A stretch of DNA of 64,000 bases from contig JANPWX010000028.1 of assembly GCA_024734555.1 (NCBI GenBank), positions 2,453,158-2,517,157 of the forward strand. The letters are read 5' to 3'. The translations under genes were made by a program, and so were the position numbers. Shown here piece by piece: positions 46,001 through 58,051 of the stretch (the first letter of the stretch is position 1; the number at the start of each line of letters is the position of its first letter). Source of the DNA: Trochalopteron elliotii. Lineage: Eukaryota > Chordata > Aves > Passeriformes > Leiothrichidae. The notes beneath the pieces are model-generated. The model ran no database searches. It was given only the letters and a program-made list of their open reading frames with translations, and was not told the DNA's origin.

Positions 46001-48308
46001 TGGAGCACAGCTGGGAATTCATGTGTGTTCCTCTGGGATCAGCTGCCACAAATCTGCCTTTTCCTGGCAGGAATTGTCCCACCTGAGATGTCTAGGTTTT
46101 AGTTACATGTAGATTACCAAGTAGAAGATGACAACACTGGCTAACTAATAATATTGAAAAATCATCATTTTCTGACTACAATGCTGGAGATTTCCTTGGA
46201 GGATATTTTGGTACTATGCCTTTGGGTGCCTTCCTACTTCTGCTGTCTTTCAGTAGAAGACATGGTCTCAGCATTCTTAAGGCAGCATATCCTGCTGGGT
46301 GCACAAATGTAGAAAACTAACTGGGATGTGTTTGGAAGCCCCAGACACAGACCTAATCTTAAAAGCACGTTCACATATTTGCAGGCTGAAACTAATGAAA
46401 ATAGTCATAAAATTCAGCATGCTTTTTAAAGGCAATCTCAAGCACAGAGGATGTTATTCTGGTAAGTCGTCTTCTCCGTGTCGTCCAAACTCTGCAGCTC
46501 AGTTGTGGCTCCTCTCAAGTCTTAAGGGCTCTGTAAAATTATCTATGTAAAATCATATTGCTGATATAAAGGATTTAATTGCCACCAAGAAAAGTTATCA
46601 AATTGGAAATAGATGAAACAGTAAATTGGATATAAACATTTTATAAACAAAAATTATTAGTGTCAGTTGTGCAAAAAAGACTTCCACAGAATAAATAGGT
46701 ATTCTAATAAAGAAGTAAGCATATGAAGGCTATAATATAAATAATTATTAACAGAAATATGTATTCATATTGCTAATATGTCTTGTTCCTTTTTTGTTCT
46801 TAAATAGACTGTGGATCTCCACTCCTTATGTTGGTGGCACTCTCCTAAGTCCAAATCTTGCCCAACAGGGCAGGGGAGTGCAAACCTTTGTCATGTTGAT
46901 TCACAGAGTAGCCCACGTGGCCAACACAAATGGCCACATACCAATTTGAGGGTTATGACTCAATCTCCTGGTTTCCTTTTGATTTAAATGATAATGTTAC
47001 AAAAAGTTCTGAAGCTGTGCTTTAGACGATGATAACCACATATCAAGATACTAAATGTCCAACAATACTCTCCAGTGATTTCTCCTGTTGGAGGCACAAG
47101 AAACACAGCTAACTGTACACTGTCTGCCTGCAACTCGAGAAGCGGGTTGGTGTTCACCTTGCCCTACCCAGTGACAGACCCATTTCAGAGCTCTCACCAG
47201 ACCTTCTGCCATGAACAGCGCCATCAAAATAAGGCATAATTCAAGTCACTGTAATTCATGAAGAATTTTGATTGACTCCTCTCATGCAAGAGAGTAGCAG
47301 CTGTCCATATGATATCCACATGTGATAATCTTGCTTCGCTCCAACTTTCAGCCAGCACTGGGATAAGCTGGACTTCCCTGTCCATCGAGGCCTTCAGGTG
47401 TTGACATAGCTCCTCTTCTTTTTCCCAGCGTAGGTGATCCCTACTGCCAACCACCTGGTTTTGGTGCAGTGACCCTGCTTCCAGTGGAGTGACTGGTGAT
47501 GGCCAAGTATGCCTCTCCTGCTCTCCTGTCCATAGGGCTGGGATCGCAGCAGCCAGAGCAGTGCGGGAACTAAGCCGGGGGTGACTCACCCAGGAGGAGG
47601 AGTGTGAGCTGTGCTCGCCAAGACCAAGTGACAAGTGACAGAGGTGCTGCTGCACTGGAGGAGGGAGAGGCAGACACCATCTGAGCTGCCGCCTGCTTGG
47701 AGGAAAGCCTGCAACTTGGGTGGAGCAGGTCCCCTCCTGCCCCTCACTCCCGAGAGTGTCATGCCGCCCTATGCAAGATCATGGGACAGACAAGCTGGCA
47801 AGGAGGAGATAAGAACCAAAGGGTGTGAGGAGCAGCTGGTGCCCTCACACCAGACAGGGGGTTTGCTGGGACTGAAACACAGGATGCAGAATAGATGCTT
47901 CTCCTGCAGCACCCAGCAACACTCCAGGCAGCTGAATCTCACTGCTCCATGAAGCGACCCTAAAGGCCTTGTCCAGGAGATAAGGGGAGGTGTGCGAAGG
48001 GCAGCTGGGTGGCGCTGGAGAAGGCTGGTCAGGGAAGTGCCACCAAGTGGTGGGGCAGGGACGTAGCGAGGTCCCGTTGCGGTTGCTGGTGTTGTCCGAA
48101 GTTAGCGGAGGCTCCTGGAAGCAGCAGAAGAGCCTCGGTACGCACAGACGGAGGTAACGCCAACACCGCTCACGTCGGACCCTTGGCGTGTCTGTCAAGG
48201 GGTAGGAGGAGGGGAAGGGAGAAGTAAAATCCAAACAGCTACAAAGAGGAAAATAAAGAAATTAAATAGGAGTTGGCTGAAATATTCATTTCCCCCTCCC
48301 CATTCTGG

Positions 48309-48344
48309 TAAAAATAAATAAATAAATAGAAAAATAAATAAATT
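48309..48344. repeat. (AAAT)n simple repeat
   Basis: Repeated AAAT/AATA units with one GA interruption, just outside the CpG island. Confidence 0.88.
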
Positions 48345-48402
48345 CTATTTGAACACAGAGAGGCAGACTGAGATAACAAGCGCCTCCTCGCCACCCCGCA
48401 CG

Positions 48403-48765
48403 NNNNNNNNNNNNNNNNNNNNNNNNNNNNNNNNNNNNNNNNNNNNNNNNNNNNNNNNNNNNNNNNNNNNNNNNNNNNNNNNNNNNNNNNNNNNNNNNNN
48501 NNNNNNNNNNNNNNNNNNNNNNNNNNNNNNNNNNNNNNNNNNNNNNNNNNNNNNNNNNNNNNNNNNNNNNNNNNNNNNNNNNNNNNNNNNNNNNNNNNNN
48601 NNNNNNNNNNNNNNNNNNNNNNNNNNNNNNNNNNNNNNNNNNNNNNNNNNNNNNNNNNNNNNNNNNNNNNNNNNNNNNNNNNNNNNNNNNNNNNNNNNNN
48701 NNNNNNNNNNNNNNNNNNNNNNNNNNNNNNNNNNNNNNNNNNNNNNNNNNNNNNNNNNNNNNNNN
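48403..48765. other. Assembly gap (363 N)
   Basis: Undetermined bases in the ELOVL4 CpG island, similar in size and setting to the gap at TTK. Frames translated through it are meaningless. Confidence 0.99.
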
Positions 48766-48952
48766 GCCCGCGGGGCAGGGGAGCCGGTGACGGGAGCGAG
48801 GCGGAGTCTGGAGGGAAGATACGGAGAGATAGAGATTTAAATCACATCCCCGGCTGTAGAAGGGGCAGCAGCAGCAGCAGCCCCGGCGCAGAGGCACGGA
48901 CGCACGCGCCGAGACAGGTCTGCCGGCTCCGCCGCTGCTGCTGCTGCTCACC

Positions 48953-49052
48953 ATGGGTGCCGCCGCCGCCGAGCCCCCCAGCGCCATGGGCCTGGTGCCC
49001 AGCGTGGTGAACGATACCCTCGAGTTCTACCGCTGGACCTGGAGCATCCGAG
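48953..49052 (+). CDS. ELOVL4: ELOVL4 exon 1, very-long-chain fatty-acid elongase
   Basis: ELOVL4 is an endoplasmic-reticulum membrane enzyme that condenses malonyl-CoA with very long acyl-CoA chains (C26 and longer), important in retina, skin, brain and testis. This exon has 33 codons plus one base (donor CGAG|gtaacg). The end, NDTLEFYRWTWSI, matches human NDTVEFYRWTWSI with one change, at the same distance from the start, including the N20 glycosylation sequon NDT. The first 19 residues are divergent and start MGAAAAEPPS. The start sits in a good context (caccATGG). A second in-frame ATG at 48986 also has a good context. Catalytic HXXHH and membrane segments are encoded in later exons beyond the window. 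Confidence 0.95.
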
Positions 49053-51224
49053 GTAACGCGCCAAAGCGGCCGCGGCCCCACCATCGCGGTGCCCGGCGCC
49101 CCCCGCCCGCTGCCACTGATGCGCAGCGGCTCAAAATGGCTCCGTCTCCCGGGAGACGCGGAGCGCGCTCCGGCTCCCCGGGATGGGGCCGCGGCGGGGC
49201 CAGACTCCCCCGCTCCCGCCTGCCCTCCTCGTTCCTCCGGGTGCGCTCGATGCCGTGTTTGTTTATCTGCCGTAATCCCGTGTAGCGGCCCGGGGTGCGC
49301 GGGGCATCGATCCGCGGCAAGGTGAGCGCGTCCCCCGGGCGCCCGCGGGTGGATGTAGCGAAATCCGCTTCCCGGGGCCGTGGTTCCTCCGGTTCTTTGC
49401 CGCCGCAGCGTGCCTTGGGGCGGTCCTACGGGGATCTGATGTCGGAGGTAAGCGAGCCCCTCCGGTAAGTCGTGTTGGAGCTCAGGCGGTCTTTGGCTTC
49501 TGCGGCAGGTGGGAGCCCCGCGTCGGCATCGCGTGGAGTTCAGCAGAAGAGATGAGGAAATGGTTGTTAACAGCCAGTGCAGCAGCTTTTCATTTTATAT
49601 TAAATGTGTTCGGGTCAGTTCTGCTGTTTTCCGTTGTCACCATGCTCCACTCCTGTATTGGCACTCCACGACTGCAATGTGGCAGATGCTGAAGGAAGAG
49701 TAAATGTCTTGGAATATGGAGAAATGTGCAAAAGCAGCTTTCAGTGCTGTAAGGGCAAATGAGGTGGTATCTTGCTGCAGTGGCCGGTAGCTCTGGAAGT
49801 GTTATTGGTCAGCATGAATGGTTCTGTCTCGTGTGTCAAATGAAAGGAGTCGCAGTTTTCACAGTTGCTATTGTGAGTAGCCACGGACAGGTGCCAGAAG
49901 GATCGTTTACTGCTCTGGATATTTTCTTCATTTTTTCGTTGTCGACACAGTGATGAGGTTTAGCTATTTTGAAACACATAGAGCAAAACTGGAGTGCATG
50001 CAACTGTGGATGTATTTCATGCCAGTGTGATAGCTGAGAATGTGGGGCCTTCATTACAGACGGGAAGCTCACTGCATCAGCAGTCTTTGCTTTTCCACCC
50101 CCCCTCCCTTCTGCCATCTGTCAGATAATAAATTAATCTTATGTTATGGATGGAAGGAGCTCAGTTTTTTTCACAATTTGCCTTTCCATAACTTCTGTGT
50201 TTTGCAATATTTTAAAAATTGAGCCTGCATGCATGTTTTTCTCTTCTGTTTTTAAAAACTGCTAGAATATAAGAGCAAATAAAAATGCTTGCAACAGCAC
50301 TACATTGTAATCTACCAGTGTTTGCTCCCTTTCTCTGACTCTTGCAATATACAGTTGTTCATAGGCTGCCAGGTAATACATGAAAGAGATGCTATTCTAG
50401 TCAATTAATAGCATTTTCAGATGGATATAAAAGTAGATGTGGGTACAGAGTTGATAACCTTATAGATTACTTGATTTATCTGAAAAAAACCTTCAAGTTA
50501 TGATATATTTCCTGAACTTCAAGAATGTTTATTTAAGTCTAACTATAGACCGTCTCTATTGTACGCAAAAATGATCAGAAGGAGGGAAAAAAGAAGAAGA
50601 AAAAGCAAGCAAATGTAAAGAATGTAACAATAAGTAACTGACGGTGATACTACACATAGAGCAAACTTTTTTCTTGCGCTTCTATGGAGGATGTTAAGCA
50701 GTAGTAGGATGACATTGTTATTGCCCCTAAAATTTGTGTAAGTCTTACTGATTTACTAATGGAAATGTTTTAATTTTTGCCTTAAGTTCGGTAGCACTGC
50801 TGTTAAAGCAGGATTCCATTGTATTGAAGTAATCAGTCCTATTTTGTGGAGTTTCTTGTTCAGATTCTGGATTTCAGCAGGTTCCTGCAAGGTTAGTTTT
50901 GGGTAGAGCCTAGGTCAAATGAAAAACACGTTAGAATTCTTGTTTATACCCAGTAGTATGTGAAACAAGATCCTCCTGTAGTTTTTACAGTCAGGTGGGG
51001 ATAGGTGAAACATGTAATATGTCACATTGTAGTTCCAAGATAGCTCAGGATTAGAAAGTGTTATTCATGAAGCAATGCTGTGTGGCTGTTCAGTGAAATA
51101 ATTTTTAATGCCCTAAGTTCTGCAAAAATACCTGCTCAGTTTGCTGCTTTTCTGCATGTTTCTTTGTTCAGACAAAAATAATTGTCTCCATTTGCCATCT
51201 CTGAGTGAAGATACAGCGTCCTTC

Positions 51225-51540
51225 CAGTCCCTAAAGGGGGTGCGACAAGAGAGCAGGAGAGGGACCTTTTACAGGGGCATGTAGTGATAGGACAAGGTGA
51301 TGGCTTCAGACTGAAAGAGAGTAGGTTTAGACTAGGAAAAAGTTCTCTCCTGCAAGGGTGATGAGGCATAGGAACAGGTTGCCTGGAGAACTTGTGGATG
51401 CCCCATCCCTGGAATTGGCCAGGTTGGATGAGGCTCTGAAATTCTGGTGGAAGGTGGAAGTGGTCTCTGCCCATGGCAGGGTAGTTGGAAGTAGATGATC
51501 TTTAAGGTCCCTTCGAACTCAAACCATTTTATGATATGTT
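51225..51540 (+). mobile_element. CR1 LINE 3' fragment
   Basis: Recognised by ACAGGGGCATGTAGTGATAG, AGACTGAAAGAGAGTAGGTT, GGATGCCCCATCCCTGGAA and GATCTTTAAGGTCCCTTCGA, ending near ATTTTATGATATG. Sense orientation in the ELOVL4 intron, 5'-truncated. Confidence 0.92.
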
Positions 51541-54500
51541 AAAATTGTGAATTCAGCACTGTTATGAATTCATGCAATTCACCTTTGTGTTAAGAGCTAT
51601 GACTGTGATGTTGCTCAACAGAAAACACAAATTATGGCATGCAAGACCATTGCCTAATGTTCAATATCATTAAATAAAAAACTATACCACGCAGCAAAGT
51701 TGCTCAACAAATGATGCTATGCAATAGCATTACACAATAAATCATACTGAAACACTACTACACAGCAAAATTACACAACAAAATGTGAAGAAATTCAATT
51801 CCCACTGCTACTCCTACACTTATTCTCTCCATTTCCCACTTCCATTTTTTTTATTGAACACCTGTGCATCTTTAGCCCTGTTCTCTGTATTCAGCAAGAT
51901 TGTCTTGCCAGCAGGTGTTTTCTCCTGCTGCCTCGGACTCCTGTGATAAGACTTGTATAGAACTGTGCCAGAACATCCCACTGAGTCTTGTGCTGTTTTA
52001 TTTTTGCACATTAAAGATTAGATCATTTTCCTCCCCTGCTTTGTGCTATTTGAAATCAACTGACCTTTTCTGTGACCAAAAATCCCCAAAAGACCAAGTA
52101 TATGATGAGTCTAAATGGATTTTGAGTTGATATTACAACTTCTTTTAGCATTAAGCATGCTGTCTAAAGCTGATTTGCTTGCGGGTTTGGTTTTTTAAAT
52201 CTTGCATTTGGGAATAATAGCAGTGTTCTGTGACTTTTTCCCAATGTATATTATCAAATACATTTTCAGCGCTAGCTTAATGCTTTTGCTTGTTCATTTG
52301 TTGAAAAACTACTTTTTTTCTCTCCTCCCTTGACTACTTTTCATGAAAACTACCCCTTCCATGAAAGCCCAAAATCCATTGTAACCATATATTCACCTAG
52401 AAGGCTAAAGGACATAATTTAGGAAGCCATAAACTTCAAGAAGAGATAGAAAAGTCAAAAACCTTAGCGATCATGAAGAGAAGTAAAAAATAGGTGGTCA
52501 GAGGAACAGTTACTATCAGGAAGTATGATCTAGGAATTCCATGCCCTTATTTCTGTAAGGGCATGGGACCAGTTCCATGTAATTGCTAGGGCAGGGCTTC
52601 CTTCTTTCTCTCAGCTCGAGTAGCTGGTTGGGGTTGGATTTGCCAGGAAGGATTAAGGGTATGATTAGATGACTGAGCAAGTGACTTAAAGGGAGGTTCC
52701 AGGCTGAGTCCGGGGAACTATTAAGATGAATAACGCAGGACACGATCCAGGAAAGAAGAGTGTGGAAATCTCAAAATGTGGGTGAAGAGACCACTGTCAG
52801 TTGTGGAGGGGGAGTAGGAGGCTGTGGCTTGAAAAGAAGATTTGTGAAACACTGTACAAGAAGATTTATTTAGAGGACCTAGTTAATTTGAATGTACTGA
52901 GCTAAGGAACAGAAGGCTTTACTGACTTTGGGTGAGAATGATTGTTCTTGGAGCTCAAGAGTTTAAAGGAGGCAGGGCCATCCCAGGCCATGTGGAACAG
53001 CAACTATTTACAGCTGTTGCAGTTAATAAGATTACAGACTTTTTCCATCAGTAGGAAAGGAGAGAGATGCAAACTTTCACTTTAGTGGTAGGATAGTATT
53101 CTACATAGCGTCTTGCTCAGGGGCAACATCAACTGTAGCTTTTATCAGTTGTAAGGCAGTGAGGATGGAGAGGATGGGAAACTTACAGCTGCTTGCCTAA
53201 AAAGTGAACCAGTGGAGCAGCTTCCTTGGGAAAACCAATTGCCATAAATGCTTTCGCCAGATCTTGGGACTAATTTAAAAATGCCCAGGAAGTTCAGGTT
53301 AATTTTCTTTTCCAGTCCAGGGAACAGAACCAGAACAAAACACATTTCTTCTTCCCTTGTACCTTCCTCCGTGGAGAAGCCAAGTGTGACCAAAGGATCC
53401 TGAGTGTTTATGCTTGAGAAAAGTTCACTGGGGTGCTTAGCAGAGCACTCTGAGTGCAAGTAGTCCCTTGTAGCTGAGGATTTGTGCCAAAGCTGGAGGC
53501 AAGTAGAATCCCAGGGAAAGTGCTTCAGAGGGTGATGATGGGGAAAGAGAACAAAGGGTGAGATTAAGGTTCATGAAGTCTGTTTCACAGAAACAAAGCA
53601 GAACGTGTTCCTAAACTTTCGGAGGGCTGGCTGAGCATCAGATTTGGTGATCTGGCACAATACTTGTCTTGCAGATACAATTTTCTTCTCAAGGGAACAG
53701 TTTTTTCAGTCTGTGGCGATGAATGGGTAAAAACCAAGGATTAGACAGGGAGAAACACGCGGGAAATGGAGGAGCTGTGTAACTGGGCTAGCTGTTTTGT
53801 GGCAAAAACAAAAAGAAAAAACCTATGGCAGAAGCAGCACTTGGAGAAGTTGATTGTGAAAGTAAAGAATGTTAATGCCTAAATCATACTAAACTGCTGT
53901 CAACTAAACTGAGCAACAGGAGCATCCCAGTTTACTTGATTCATTTGACATTTAATTGCCATTTAGTGAAGGGAGGGAATTTATTAGTGAAGAAAAAAAA
54001 TAATGCTTGGTATTGAAGGCAATTAAGCTGGGTGTTTGAGGGAAATTCTACTCCCATTTCATCATGAGGAGATTTTATCAGATTGTACAACTCAGAAGAT
54101 ATAATCAACATTTTTGGAAATGGAAACAGCATTCAGAAAAGTGCATTAGTGAGGAGGAAATGCCTACTTAGAGATCTTGGGTCACCAAGCTTCAAGACTT
54201 TGTTCATGAGGGAGTAGCATCAAGCCAAATGAACTATATTGATGAGAAGCTGAGTTATGAGTGGAAGACTTCCCTTTCCTAAAATGAAGGAGGAGAAGTT
54301 GTAGGGATGATAGGCAAATCTCAGCTCCAGCAAAGAAATGAAGCAGAAAAAAAAACCTTCAAAGAGCACCAGCAAGAATGCGGTACAAACTTCTGTTTGA
54401 ACACTCATCAGCATATTCTAGAAGGAAAAGGCAATGTGTAGACAAAATGACAAGAACATAACTGAATGTTTGAAAATTAATTCTAAAACTGTGTAGGTGG

Positions 54501-56429
54501 TGTGTCTTGAAATCTTTGAAGGAAGTAAGTTGTTGTGAATACTCTTAAAGGAGAATCTATGGGAAAAAGATCAGGAAACAGCTGTATACAGAATTAAACC
54601 AAGCTGACTGCATGACCTTAGTACCTACTGGAGAAGGCCAGATGACTAGATGTTTAAAATTCGGCACATGGTAGATTGCTGTAGTGCAGTTCTCAGCAAA
54701 TCCTGTTTCTCAGCTGAGGCATCATGAGGTGTAAATCAATATGTGGTCCTGGAGCCCCATACTGCAACCAGAGGTGAAGAATTCTTGAGATATCCTTGCC
54801 ATGAAGCAGATGCAGTCATCCTGGAGATTCCACTGGTTACATAGATTGATCCAGGATAGTGGCTGAACTCTTGTTCATAACTAGCTGTCTCTAGTTGGAG
54901 TATCCTGACTAGGGATGTTCGTAGTTGTCACCCTGCATTTCTGCTGTGCTCAGGGTGAAGAGGCATGTAGCCACAGGGCTGTGGTTAGGCATATGAGCAA
55001 CCAGAAGAAGTTGTATTCAAGGCAGCAATGCTATGCTGTCCTGTGCAACCAGGGAAGAGTGTCAAGGGCTGCATAAGGACAGGTAGTAGAGGAAGCTTAG
55101 GGAACATAGGATGTAGTTCCTTTTAAGGTCTTGTACATCAGGAGTCATGAGAAGTGGGTGAGGCAAGACTCCACTTTTCCCTCTGCCAGTCCAGACAGGT
55201 TTTTGGAGTTACTTGGTTCAGATGGATTAGGAGAGCATTTAGATAAAAGGTGAATGAGTGAAAAGACTCCAGACAGATACAGAGAGGACTTTAAGAGGAA
55301 GAATAAGCTAGGATGCAAGGCTAGGGGAGGAGAAGAGGCCTCTGTGTAGTTAAATTTTTTTTTGAGGTAAGGCAGGTGGGGTTGAATGAATGCCTGAATG
55401 GCCTGAAAAACTGCAGCTAAATGAGAGTTCATTTACCTAAAAAGAATTGACTATTAAAAGAATGACAGCTTTGGCTTTTAAAGAGTGTTGACATGGGTGG
55501 AGTGTTCCCAGAGCACAGAAGTTGTGACAGAGTGATTTTAAGGACAGATCTGTTCCATAAGATAGGACTTCTCTGACTAGTGAATGACAAGGCTTCGCTT
55601 TCTCAAACTGTATTTGGAAACCAAGTTGGAGCTACCACTGCACTTCCTAAGGAGCTCTGAGTGGGATTGTCTGACTGACACTTCATTTAGGAGGATGTAG
55701 ATGCTGAATACAGTTACTGGATCTGGTGTGGTGACAAGTGGGTACAACTATGCTCAGTGTTGTCAAACTCAAGTGCTTCCGAGTGTATGAACTTCAGGGT
55801 CTTGTGGAATTTTAAGGATGTAAATGAAGGCATCTCTGAAATTGGGGCTTGGCAATACTTAGGTGTTAGCCCTGTTGGGATTTTGAGTACTGCACCCTAG
55901 CTTGTAGGCAAAGCAATAGGTAGCTGCAAGGCAAGTCTAGAGACGAATAGAGTGTGACCGTGTTTGTATTAACTCCCTTTGTGTGTGCTTGGATCTCAAG
56001 ATAAACATGAGCTGGATTACCTTTCTCTCATGGAAGGTGAGGGAGAATAAACTACTTCAGTTTGGTTTGCTTTTGATGCAAGATAGTGACACGCCTGTGG
56101 GCATCAATTGCTCTTGGTTTTGTTTTGCTTATGCGCCTGCAACTCAGCTTCTTTCTTTAGGTACTCGAATAATTTCAGTGGTTTGATCCTTAACTCCTGT
56201 CCTGCAGTGTTCACTCTCTTTGTGGCATTGTGTCTGCTTGTACCATGGGATTCTTCCCTTATATTGTGTTTGCATGGCAAGGTTTTGGTACTAGGGAGGC
56301 TATGCTGGAAGCTTTCCCTGTGTCCAACAGAGCCAATGCCAGCTCATTCCAAGATGGGCCCACTGCTGGCCAAGGATGAGCCCATCAGTGATGGTAGTAA
56401 AATCTCTGTGACAACAATCGCACCATCAA
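51541..56429. other. ELOVL4 intron 1, unassigned
   Basis: Apart from the degenerate repeat at 51600-51790 I recognised no mobile element, exon or RNA gene in this stretch. Confidence 0.6.
51600..51790. repeat. Degenerate CACAACAAA-type repeat
   Basis: Imperfect repeats of a unit near TGCAATAGCATTACACAATA recur about five times, for example as CGCAGCAAAGTTGCTCAACA and ACAGCAAAATTACACAACAA. It follows directly after the CR1 3' end. Probably a decayed minisatellite. Confidence 0.5.
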
Positions 56430-57003
56430 AAGCAGCAAGGTCAGCAGATTGAGGCAGGTGAGTCTGTCCCTCTGCTCCACTCTTGTGAGACCTTGAGTAC
56501 AGCTTCCACCTCTGGGGTCCCCAGCACAGAAAGGACAGTGACCTGTTGGAGCAAATCTAGAGCAGGGCCACCAAGCTGATTAGAGGGATGGAGCACCTCT
56601 CCTATGAGGAAAGGCTAGGAGAATTGGAATTGTTCACCCTGGAAAAGGGTGACCTAACTGTGTCCTTCCAGTATGTAAAAGGAGCCTACAAGAAAAATGA
56701 AAAGAAACTTTTTACAAGGGCATATAGTGAGAGGATGGGACAGAATGGCTTCAAACTGACAGAGTGGAGGTTTAGATTAGAAATGTTAGGAAAAAATTCT
56801 TTACTCTGAGGATGGTGAGGTGCTGGAACAGGTTGCCCAGAGAAGCTGTGGATGCCCCATCCCTGGGAATGTTTAAAGCCAGGTTGGATGGGGCACTAAA
56901 CAACCCAATCTAGTGGAAGATGTCTCTGTTCATGACAAAGTCATATGAAGTGGATGATGTTTAATGTCACTTTCCAAACCAGGCCATTCTATGATTCTAC
57001 AAT
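56430..57003 (+). mobile_element. CR1 LINE 3' fragment
   Basis: The end of ORF2 and the 3' region: TGAGACCTTGAGTACAGCTT, CACCTCTCCTATGAGGAAAG, GGATGCCCCATCCCTGGGAA and ATTCTATGATTCTACAATA. Stops break the frame. It lies directly beside the LTR remnant that follows. Confidence 0.94.
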
Positions 57004-57029
57004 AATGTATTTAAGAAGAAGAAAAAAGG

Positions 57030-57731
57030 CACAGAATTAATTGCAGCCAGAGAAGAGAGGAGTGATAGTATGTGAGACAAACCACTCTGCAGACATGGAG
57101 GTCAGGGAAGGAAGGTGAGGAGGTGCTCCAAGTGCTGGAGCAGAGATTCCCCTGCAGCCCATGGGAAAGACCATGGTGAGGTACCTGTGCCCCTGATGCC
57201 TGTGAAGGTTCAAAGGCCTGCAGAGATCCATCTGCAGCCTGCGGAGGAACCTCACACCAGAGCAGGCTGATGCTGTAAGAAAGCTGTGACCCTCTGGGAT
57301 GCCTGTGCTGGAGCAGGCTCCTGGCAGGAAGGATCCCACACTAGATCAGTTTGTGAAGAACTGCAGTCTGTGAGAAGGACTCAGGCTGGAGAATTTCGTG
57401 GAGGACTGTCTCCTGTGGGAGTAACCTGATGCTGGAGCAGGGGAAAGCTCCTCCTAAGGAAGAGGCAGCATCAGAAACATCATGTGATGAATTGACTGTA
57501 ATCCCTATTCCTTGTCTCTCTGTCATTGCCACTGGCAGGGAGAAGGTAGAGAATCAAGAGTGAAGTTAAGCCTAGGAAGGAGGGAGGTTTTTTGAGAAAG
57601 GTGCTTTTCAGGTTTGTTCTACTTCTCATTATACAACTCGGATTTTGATTGGTAATAAATTCAAGTAATTTCCCCAAGTCACATCTGTTTTGACAGTAAT
57701 CAGTTTGTGACTTCTCCCTGTCCTTATCACT
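57030..57731 (+). mobile_element. Endogenous retrovirus LTR remnant, left part
   Basis: The left half contains several degenerate CTGGAGCAGG repeats (about 57135-57445) and then GATTGGTAATAAATTCAAG, with an AATAAA signal at about 57652. It agrees with an LTR type I remember as common in songbirds. It stops at 57731, where a CR1 is inserted, and resumes at about 58052. The left boundary is uncertain. Confidence 0.65.
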
Positions 57732-58051
57732 CTTTACAACCTCTTGAAGGGTGGTTGTAGTCAGGTGGGAGTTGGTCTCTTTCTCTAGCAGCATCTGACA
57801 GAATGAGAGGCCACAGTCTTAAGCTGTGCCAAGGGAAATATAGGCTAGATATCAGGAAAAAGTTTTTTACAGAAAGGATGATAAAGTATTGCAGTGGTCT
57901 GCCCGGAGAGGTGGTGGAGTCACCATCCCTGTATGTGTTTAAGGAAAGACTGGATGTGGCACTTGGTGCCATGGTTTAGTTGAGGTGTTAGGGCATGGGT
58001 TGGACTCGATGATCTTGAAGTTCTCTTCCAACCTAGTGATTCTATGATTCT
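57732..58051 (+). mobile_element. CR1 LINE inserted in an LTR
   Basis: Starts CTCTTTACAACCTCTTGAAG and contains GGTGGTGGAGTCACCATCCC and TTGGACTCGATGATCTTGAA, ending ATTCTATGATTCTT. LTR sequence flanks both sides, so it is the later insertion. Confidence 0.92.

Larger units (their letters stand above)
41431..48240. other. Intergenic upstream of ELOVL4
   Basis: No recognised gene or CR1. Contents: a 17-base tandem repeat at 42065-42110, a possible MIR tail at 42985-43050, TAAT-rich DNA at 45130-45270, and a GC-richer stretch from about 47100 toward the ELOVL4 island with a 143-codon open frame on the minus strand at 47224-47655 that I do not recognise. Confidence 0.55.
48240..49330. promoter_or_regulatory. 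ELOVL4: CpG island and promoter of ELOVL4
   Basis: GC and CpG content are high from just before the gap to about 49450, covering the start codon, the 5' leader and the start of intron 1. A 363-base gap hides the probable transcription start. The leader right of the gap (48766-48952) carries a CAG run (48866-48882) and a CTG run (about 48933-48948), which are complementary and could pair in the RNA. No TATA box is visible. Confidence 0.75.

Noticed and set aside
47845..48234. 129-codon minus-strand frame before the ELOVL4 island
   Set aside because: Proline- and serine-rich composition with no family resemblance, in GC-rich DNA. Probably chance.
48286..48987. Long frames on both strands at the ELOVL4 island
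   Set aside because: They run through the second gap. Only the short plus-strand exon at 48953 matches a known protein.
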